Assembly: GCA_043228905.1 (NCBI GenBank)
Contig: JBHGNT010000002.1
Coordinates: 26,288,001-26,352,000, forward strand
Reading direction: 5' to 3'
Source of the DNA: Azolla caroliniana
Taxonomy: Eukaryota; Polypodiophyta
Length of the DNA: 64,000 nt
The position numbers and the translations under genes are program-made. Shown one piece after another: positions 56,092 through 64,000 of the stretch (positions are counted from its first letter, which is position 1; the number at the start of each line of letters is the position of its first letter). The notes under the pieces were generated by a model that saw nothing but the letters and a program-made list of their open reading frames with translations, was not told the origin of the DNA and made no database searches.

Positions 56092-59000
56092 CGAGGATGT
56101 GATTTAAGTTATCACTCCATTTATCTATATCATTGATTATTTATTAGGTTTAGGTGATGATAGAACAAACAATGCTTGGGGTGGAGGGATGCCCACATGC
56201 ATTGTTTTTTTCATAAGCAATTGTTTGTAGTTATTGTTTTGTCTCGCAATGTTAGGTGATTGTCTAGTCCCTCAAAATGGAGACTTTGTGGCATTATGGT
56301 TTATAAATGAAAACGTATACAATTTGATCTTATGATGATATTTCCCCTCTACGTGATTGTTGTACTTAAGCATTGCATGGTATAGATTTTTCATATGGAT
56401 GGACTTTGTCATGCAATACTGAGTTCACTATACAAGTGGTTTTAGACAATGTTAGAGGCTAATGCACATTCATCGATTGATGTCGAGGAAGTCATATACG
56501 TGTTGTGCATATCATTCTTTACTCAATAATTGAGGTTTTAAAACTTGAGAACCATTATGACAACTTAAATTGGCTAGTAAATGTTTATCACCCAAAATAA
56601 TCATTCTAGAGTATTACATTATTGTGGGAGAAATTGGTGAACAATATTGCCATTACAAAGATGATTAACATGAAAATAGTCAATGACTTGATTAACTAAT
56701 GAATGGAATTTTAACATCAAGGAAAACAACGCAAGGCCCCCTAGTTATGTATACCTTTCTCAATGTAAGTGCATTTATGAGTAATTTATTTACTCCCCAA
56801 GTAGCAAGGGGGCTTGATTGAAATTTTAGTTCATGTACCACCATTTTACAATAGCACATGGTTTATTATGTTAATGGTCCATATAAAATAGCAATTTTGG
56901 TTTTGAATTTTAGCACTTTACACACGCACCTCCCTTGAAGATGTTTTCACAACAAATGGTGCACCATATATCTTGTTGACATGAGCACCCTCGTGTTATT
57001 CGTTATTTTGAATATCTTGGATTCGCTAAAAAAAGTGACCTAGTATGTCAAATTTGTGGTTTCAAATAGCCAATTACACACACCTTGATGAGTTGTGTTT
57101 TAAGCATTATGACATTTACTTTTGGGAAAGGGATAATGTATTTGGCCTAAAGTAACATCTCGTGGTTCTCTTTTTTGGCACTTGTATGATAGAAAAAAAG
57201 TGATGGAACATCCCAAGTGGACAAGGCAAATTGTTACCAAGGTAATATACCATGATGTAAAATATCCATCAAAGTGTTGGATTCCATATATGTTGGCCAA
57301 ATTGTCTTGTAGGGCTCTTTTTTGTCCCTCAAACGCACACATGCCATAAAATTCCTACCCAAAGACAAGATGGCCTTGGTATGCATCGCGTGCCTCTTTA
57401 AAAAAACATTTATTGGGAACATTATTTGATTATTTACATATAATGTTGCATGTTATAGACACTCTCAAGTCTGAACCAAGGGCGCATATACATAATCATA
57501 GTCTGAAACATGGGTGGATACATTTATAAAAATGTGTAGCATATGCAAAAGTCATTAGTGTGGTGGTGACAATAAGTCAATGGGATATGGATAATAATTA
57601 GAATTGTTTTGGATAAACTGAGAAAAAGTGTATTTTTTGGGGAGTCTCCAAATTAAAGTGGGGGGAAGAATGAGCCATCATAAGACTATGTCAAATCCCA
57701 AAATGTAATATGTCAATGTATGATGATTGACAATTGGATTTCAAACATGGTACAACTTCAAAACTTGGATCCCGTATGCTTCTACTCTTGGCCATCCAAA
57801 TGGAGAACATATTTTATAAAGTAATGTATAAAACAAGAAAAGTAGATATCATTAAGAGATCACAATAGTTTAGGATCATAATGATTAAACGATTAATGAT
57901 AGCGTTGTTAAAGTTGAATTGTGTAATGGTAACCAACTAGGTATTATATAAACACTACCAAAAGGAAACTCAATCATAACATAAATTTGATACCATGAAA
58001 TTATTATTGTTACTTTAGAAAATCGTGTAAGAATTGAGTAACATCTTCTCCTTTCTCTATTTTGCGTATCAACTTGTAATCATATAGGTTTATTGGTGAA
58101 AGAAATATATCTAATTCAAGCGAAAATGATCCACTATCCTTCAAGCGGTGGTGTTTGCAAGAGTTGGAAACCAATAGGTTCCACGTCAAGATTGACCAAC
58201 AACATTATAACCTACTAAACCTCACTGTATTGCCCAAGAAGAATTGATGAGCTTTAGTTACTTGCGTTGTTTGTTAACGTTTCTATTACGTCCCTACTCT
58301 ATTTAGACAAGTTGCAATGACACATGATGGCTAGGTGATATCGTAAATAATAAACTATGATTCATCGTTCAAATATCTATTGAGCACTACTCTTGGATTC
58401 TAGTTTTTGGTCTTCGACGCCCTCCCTCGTTGATCGCTAGTACAATATGTGTTCATTGACTTAGATTGGCTCTATGGTTGCTAGCTCAACGTCTAAAGGA
58501 AAATTCCATATTGATTTTATGGCTCTTAGGCTCCAAACTGGAGGAAGAACCCATATTTGTTCGAATGCTAAAAGGGGATGAAATGTCCACCTTTTATTTA
58601 TTTATATACATAAATTGTTGTGTTCATATCATGGTTTCAACTATGGGTGCTTAAAAGTGGTACATAACTGGGCGAACTTTTATATGACATAAAACATGAA
58701 ATATGCCATTATGCAAATAAAAGCATTAAAAGCTCGTTGAGGCATGATGACATGTCATTCTCCCACCATTCAAGTTACTTGCTTGTTGGGTCACGTAAAT
58801 AGGAGCCATTTTCATTCCTTAATAATCTTGATTTTATATTGATGTTACAATTGTGGGATTTTGGTTGTTACACACTTGTTGGATGGAAAGCACTATGGCA
58901 CAATCTCTATGATTGTGTGTTACATATTACGTAGACGAACCCAAACATTGGCATGCTAAAACTCTAGTGGCCAATTTAGTGATAGATCTTGATCTTTACT

Positions 59001-59699
59001 CAAGTGTGAGATCAATAATGTCATACACCTCTTCGAGAAGCAACACAATAAAGAGAATAACGAAAACTTTATATCATTGGTAAAAATATGGCATCCCCAT
59101 TTTATTGAACTAGAAATGTTGGGGTTAAGCATTTGGAGGGGACGACGTGGCAATGGTCGGGATCACCTCATCACTCGCCACTTCTATCCAAGATGGACGG
59201 GGATCCAAAATCCCTAGTGATCAAAAGTGAGGTTGGTGACACCCAATCCAACACCAGAGGACTTGTTCTTCAAGCGAGTTATGTCATTATCTTTGTTGGT
59301 GTTAGTGGCGTTGTTTTGCTCCTCGAGGGTGGCCAACCTTCGATACAACAGATCAATTATCATAGCTACAAAAGTAGGCAATAAATCACTCTCTTGCAAG
59401 TATAGATACTCCTACATCTAACTCCTAAACAATAGGATGTAAACAATAGTGGATCAAACATGAAGCATTCAATCACAGACCGTGGCAAATCATCAGCTCC
59501 CATATAATCTTCAATATGAAATGAATTGTTGCCATGAGCTACACCTCATTCGGTACACACAAGGCACACTCCCCCAACCTTTCTCGCGACCAAACGAAAT
59601 GGCAGACGTATGTGTTGTCCGTGACACTAGAGAACACGAGGAGCGGAGGATCACACATCATGGCCATGGACATGTCTACCACTACTTCAAATTTCTTCT
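56092..59699. other. intergenic, no gene recognised
   Basis: AT-rich, mostly short unmatched frames. The minus frame 59399-59214 has a short coiled-coil-like stretch (YRRLATLEEQNN) that might be element debris; not assigned. Confidence 0.45.
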
Positions 59700-59728
59700 T
59701 CTTCTTCTACTACTACTACTACTACTAC
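59696..59728. repeat. (TTC)n(TAC)n microsatellite
   Basis: TTC units run into TAC units, 20 bp upstream of the first Nudix ATG; a CATATAATAAAT TATA-like motif follows directly. Confidence 0.9.
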
Positions 59729-59748
59729 ACATATAATAAATATTACCA

Positions 59749-62735
59749 ATGACCCATTTTCACACTCTGTTTCTACACTTTGCTTTTTATATGAGTTTTC
59801 CCTCAATTGAACTACCTTGTGGGTTTCTCAGAGGACCCTCTCTGAGCCCTTATACGTTGCCTCCAATTCTGATCAAGCCTCTTGGAATCAGAAGACCACT
59901 GATGGATATTAAATCCAACAGCAACAACCACAACAACAAGGAGAAGAAGCCACTGCTTGATGCAGAGCTAGATGCAGAATGGGGCACACCCAAGCTCAGA
60001 AAGGTAGCTACTAATCTTCTTTCGTACGAAGCTCCCATAAACTTTCTTGGCTTAGAAGAAGATGAAGATGAAGCTGATGGTTATGTCGATGGGCGTGGAG
60101 GAAAAGCTTGTATATCTGAAGAGATCCTCAAAGTTTTGCCCAAAAACATAGGTAAAAAGAAAGCTGCTGTTTTAGTTTGTCTTTTCCAGGACGAAGAAGG
60201 AAAGCTCAGAGTCATCTTGTCAAGAAGAGCAAAATCTCTTTCTTCACATTCAGGTATGTTGTGCTTCATTTCAGTATATACTTATAGAATTAGATTTTTT
60301 TGTTTTGTCTTATGTCAATAGAAGGAAAAACAAAACGTGAATAGAGAGACAGATAGACGAATTACAAAGGATAAACAAGATTAGGGATGTAAACAAAAAT
60401 ATGGAAGTAGCGAAAGAAAGAACGAGAGTGGAAACACTCACACACATAGGTAAACATGACCATGAGAGACCACAATATTATCCATTAAGAGGCCATGGCA
60501 AGGATCAATCTTGTCTCTCTCAATTTGTTACATTCGATGCTGCAGTGTAAATCACACTGAGAAAACTGGTAAATAGAGAGAGGTAGATTTTATTGTTTTA
60601 TTCTCTGGTCAAATATGACTGATGGAACCAAAGCAAGACATTTTCATATAGTATGTGTGGAGTTGATTAGTGACTCTTGGTGCTCAAGAATTTTACTGAT
60701 GAATGTAGCCTTGTGCACATGCAATTGGCACACACACAATCTGACACTTCCTTGATCTGATTCATTGCTTCCTGAGTCAGGAATATCATTTCGACCCCTT
60801 TGATTATGCAAGTTGCAACGATCTCTTGGAATGGTCATGTAGGAATTCCTTTCCACATCCGTTGATCTGACCACCTGGTGACATCTTTCATTGTTACATA
60901 TTTTTTCTTTCACAGTCATTAAACAGTTGAGCTCTCCAAACAGTCAACATACCCTTCTAAACTATGGCCCAATTGGCAAAAAATGCATTTGTATTTGCTT
61001 TCACTCTCTTAAATTCTCTCTTGATCCAGAAATCACAATTATATGTACCTGAAAATGATTGCAGCATGACATAGATCGGGGAAAAGGCCTATTCGATGTA
61101 TATCTAGCTCTTGTTTCTCTAATCGAACAAGCACACGGCAATATATTTATTCCAGTTAGTAACAATTACTGCTAACTTATTTGTTCAGTTTTCCTATGTT
61201 AGTATAATTGATGGAACAAACACAAGATGATATATTTATTCTAATCGGTAACAATAACTGCTAACTGATTTGTTCAGTTTTCCTATATTAGTATTAATTT
61301 CTCACACAAGTTTTATTTATGTGAAGGCGAAGTTGCATTGCCAGGTGGAAAAAGAGACAAGGAAGATGCAAACAATGCTGAAACTGCTTTAAGAGAAGCA
61401 CGTGAAGAAATCGGATTAGATTCATCACTAGTTCGAGTTGTTGCCTGCATTGAGCCCTTTCTATCGAAAGTAAAATACCTTTGTTTCAAAGAGAACTGAT
61501 CTTTTGTCATATGCATTGTTTTTAAAGATCACTAATTCTCCCTCGTGTTTCGGTTATATAGCATTTATTAAGAGTGACTCCAGTTGTGGCTCTAGTGCCT
61601 GATAGGAGTAACCTGCAATTTACTCTAAATCCAAGTGAAGTTGATGCAGTTTTCGATGCGCCACTAGAGATGTTTTTAAAGGTAACTAATTGTTCTCTTA
61701 ACCGTTTTTTCAGTTGGTATTATCTTCTATCATAAGTTCCTGAAGGTTGGACTTGCTCATGAATATAAAATTGAAATTATTGCTATTACATTTTGAAAGA
61801 AAAGATGTATGGATCAAGGTGAATCCACTATTTGAAAATCCTTCTATATATTGTGATGATTAGAAATTTAGAAAGCGATGAGTTTTTGATAAAGCTCTGT
61901 CTTTATATTGTACGGGTTGTAACTTGTAAGTTTAAACTTTTTGTAACTTCATGCATAGGGTTTGGGAAGGAAGTAGCTGAGGTAGGAGTATTACTCGCAA
62001 CCAAGTTTGCCAGTTCTTAGCCCATTCTGTATACTTGTTTAAGAAATTCCATATGTGTTTATCTTGCTTGTCTCTCATGGATAATGCTGGAAAGGGAAGG
62101 GGGGGCTCCCTTGTGGGTGTTCTGCTGGTGTGATAAAGTGCCATCCTATACCCTTTGACTGTAGTCTTACGCAGAGTGTATGAGAGAATGAGGGTTAGCT
62201 ACATTTTATATTAAATTAAAACTGTAGTTCTCTAAGCGAAGTTAGTCTTCACTTCAAGCCACTGAAATTTATCTGCATCTGCTCCTGCTGTATCATTTCA
62301 TCTGTTTTAAAACGTCATCTGTACTCTACTATTGTCATTTTTCATGTTGCATCCTTTATAGCACACACAAAAATGTAGAAAATTTTGGAATTGTAGGCAT
62401 TATTAAAAGCCAGTGAGATACATGGAAAATGAAAATTTATGTGAAACTATATGCTTTTGTTACAGCTTCAAAGTCTCGTTTATTAATAATATATATATTT
62501 TATTTGGCAGGATGAAAATCATCGGTGTGAGGAAAGGGAGTGGGTTGGATTGTCTTATCGGGTTCACTATTTTGACTTTGTTGTCAATGATGAAAAGTAT
62601 CTTATATGGGGTTTGACTGCGTCAATATTAATACGGTGTGCATCGATCGTTTATCAACGATCTCCAGAGTTTGTTGATTCACCAGCATTTGTGCCCATCA
62701 CCAACCATGTTCCGATACAATCCTCTCATGGATAA
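59749..62735 (+). CDS. Nudix hydrolase, CoA-diphosphatase type (plant NUDT11/15/22 class)
   Basis: Four exons: 59749-60253, 61327-61469, 61562-61681, 62511-62735 (993 nt, 330 residues), all GT-AG and in frame. Plant NUDT15-class enzymes split CoA or acyl-CoA into phosphopantetheine compounds and 3',5'-ADP, often in mitochondria or peroxisomes. Evidence: AAVLVCLFQDEEGKLRVILSRRAKSLSSHSGEVALPGGKRD, here as two adjacent motifs across the exon 1/2 junction, followed by the Nudix box end ALREAREEIGLD with its metal-binding Glu residues. Next come VTPVVALVPD, a PLEMFLKD motif and the C-terminal WGLTASILIRCASIVYQRSPEF. The first ~120 residues are an extension with a hydrophobic start, probably a transit peptide. 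Alternative starts are M15 (59791) and M52 (59902); the TATA-like motif lies only about 20 bp before 59749, so a later start is plausible. Intron 1 holds LINE debris. Confidence 0.9.
60573..60925 (-). mobile_element. LINE (family A) 3'-end fragment in Nudix intron 1
   Basis: CTCTGGTCAAATATGACTGATGG and GTGACTCTTGGTGCTCAAGAA-TTTAC align with the 3' end of the LINE at 48.84-48.97 kb (GGTCAAATATGACCTATGAG, CGACTCTCGATGTTCAAGAACTTTAC). The minus frame 60919-60644 covers the decayed C-terminus. Antisense to the Nudix gene. Confidence 0.75.
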
Positions 62736-64000
62736 CGATGACGGTTGTGGTAGTTCTTAGTTAATGATAAAAATATGATAACTTGAATCTATGAGCAAAT
62801 AAAGCTATAATAAGTCACAACTTGCTCTGTTTGATCAAAGCAAAATGTGAAAGGAATTCGTAGGATAAAATTGATTGCCATCTACTTAATGTTCACAAAG
62901 AATATGTTCCTCTTAATCATGGATCATGTTCTTTAATACCAAGAAACTGTAACACTTGAATTTTATTCAATCTTTGTTAACATCAATGTTTATTTGGAGC
63001 TCACACAATCAAGTTCAAGACACTCCATGGAGGTTATCTTGGGATTTTTGTTTTTTATTAATAGAGATTGTATTTTAGAGTGGTAGACTCTTCAAAAAGA
63101 ATCACCAAACAATGGTGTAAAAATTATATTGTAGTTCTCAATAAATATTTTGGTCAATGTCTAAGTGACCTTTTAATCGATAACCTTTGATATCGAAATG
63201 ATTAACTAGTTTGGACGAACTAATCGCAGTTTGAGTGTTTTTTAATTATCAAACATTGGTGTAAAAGATATATCGCATTGCTAACTTTTGAAAAATCTAT
63301 TTGCTTCAAAAAGGCAAGAATTGAATAAGAAGGCTATCATTGCACAATCTGACTTTAGAAGAACTAGAAAGTAAGATATACAAATAGGTAAAAGTCCGCA
63401 CAATAAGGTATATATGTTCTCTTATGAGTCAAATACCTCCTTAAAATCAAGATGAAACTTCACCTAAGTTTGCTTGGATTCATACCCTTTGATAGTATCA
63501 CATTTACCTTTATCCTTAACTATAATAAATTATTAGAGTGGAATTTGTAGTTTTGATGGCTTTTATTATGCTCATCTTAACTTAAAAGCTAATAATTACG
63601 GAATGCTTGATTTTGAGCTTCAAGCATAGAGGTAGCATCATTAATGTATTGATAAGTCGTAAAACTTTTGATGTTATTCAAAATGAAACTAATTAACGAT
63701 TAGTGCGACCTTTGTTCTTCTAAAGAACTTTGTTGAGCATAAATTTCAGTATCAACACTTCCTTTATTGAGCATATGATACAATGTATGTTCTTTTTAAG
63801 TACCATTAAGGAATGCTTGAGTTGACACATCCATTTCGTATAACATGCAAATATCCTGTTCACAATAGTTGGTGGCTATATAAGCAAGTGTTTCAATGCA
63901 ACAATTTGAATTGTAAAGTGAAGATTGTGCTTATTGCCTACTTTCACACTACTAAACAAACATGAAGAATGTTATATTCTCGAGTTTTGATCACATTTGT
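62736..64000. other. 3' flank of Nudix gene, nothing recognised
   Basis: AT-rich. Likely holds the Nudix 3' UTR at its start; no further gene seen. Confidence 0.5.

Overview
The window is nuclear DNA from a land plant. The genes are split by GT-AG introns. The set comprises a plant-type PPR protein, a plant-type importin-11, a plant alpha/beta hydrolase and a CoA-type Nudix hydrolase, embedded in AT-rich, microsatellite-rich sequence with LINE, copia and Ty3/gypsy elements. The intronless PPR style, the LINE families and the chromovirus suggest a seed-free plant such as a fern. That placement is inference from style, not proof.

Layout. 1-3.3 kb: microsatellites and a LINE 3' remnant. 3.4-6.1 kb (+): intronless PPR gene, cut short in its E domain. 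7.2-10.7 kb (+): ribonucleotide reductase small-subunit (R2) gene with a telo-box array in its leader but two in-frame stops, a lost splice donor, a missing exon and a substituted iron ligand, so probably a pseudogene. 11.5-17.4 kb (-): 14-exon alpha/beta hydrolase, convergent with R2. 17.7-32.9 kb: gene-poor repeat land with compound microsatellites, two LINE 3' modules in tandem, a MITE-like element and a 5'-truncated LINE with poly(A) and a 17-bp target duplication. 32.9-48.3 kb (-): complete 22-exon importin-11 gene whose introns hold a copia remnant, foldbacks and a tandem array built on the exon 1 splice donor. 48.8-56.1 kb (-): a LINE split by an intact 5.77-kb Ty3/gypsy chromovirus. 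59.7-62.7 kb (+): 4-exon Nudix gene.

The most striking object is the chromovirus at 49726-55496. Its LTRs look identical except for GA-repeat length, and it has a 5-bp target duplication and open gag and pol frames. Three features can be read directly. (1) Gag and pol are joined by a canonical -1 frameshift signal: heptamer GTTAAAC, 6-nt spacer, 11-bp stem and a possible pseudoknot. (2) There is no tRNA-type primer site; the 12 nt just inside the 5' LTR are perfectly complementary to the predicted 5' end of the element's own RNA, as in Tf1/sushi self-priming. (3) An alternating GAA/TTC array of seven units at 5-bp spacing, a textbook heat-shock element, sits 3 bp upstream of the TATA box. Together these predict a young, possibly heat-responsive, self-primed plant chromovirus.

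A second theme is repeated local tandem duplication of exon edges inside introns (importin exon 1 and exon 7, R2 exon 5), leaving decoy splice sites. Splice models were built by hand from frame, GT/GC-AG signals and remembered family sequence. The three intact split genes close exactly in frame: importin 2988 nt, hydrolase 1500 nt, Nudix 993 nt.
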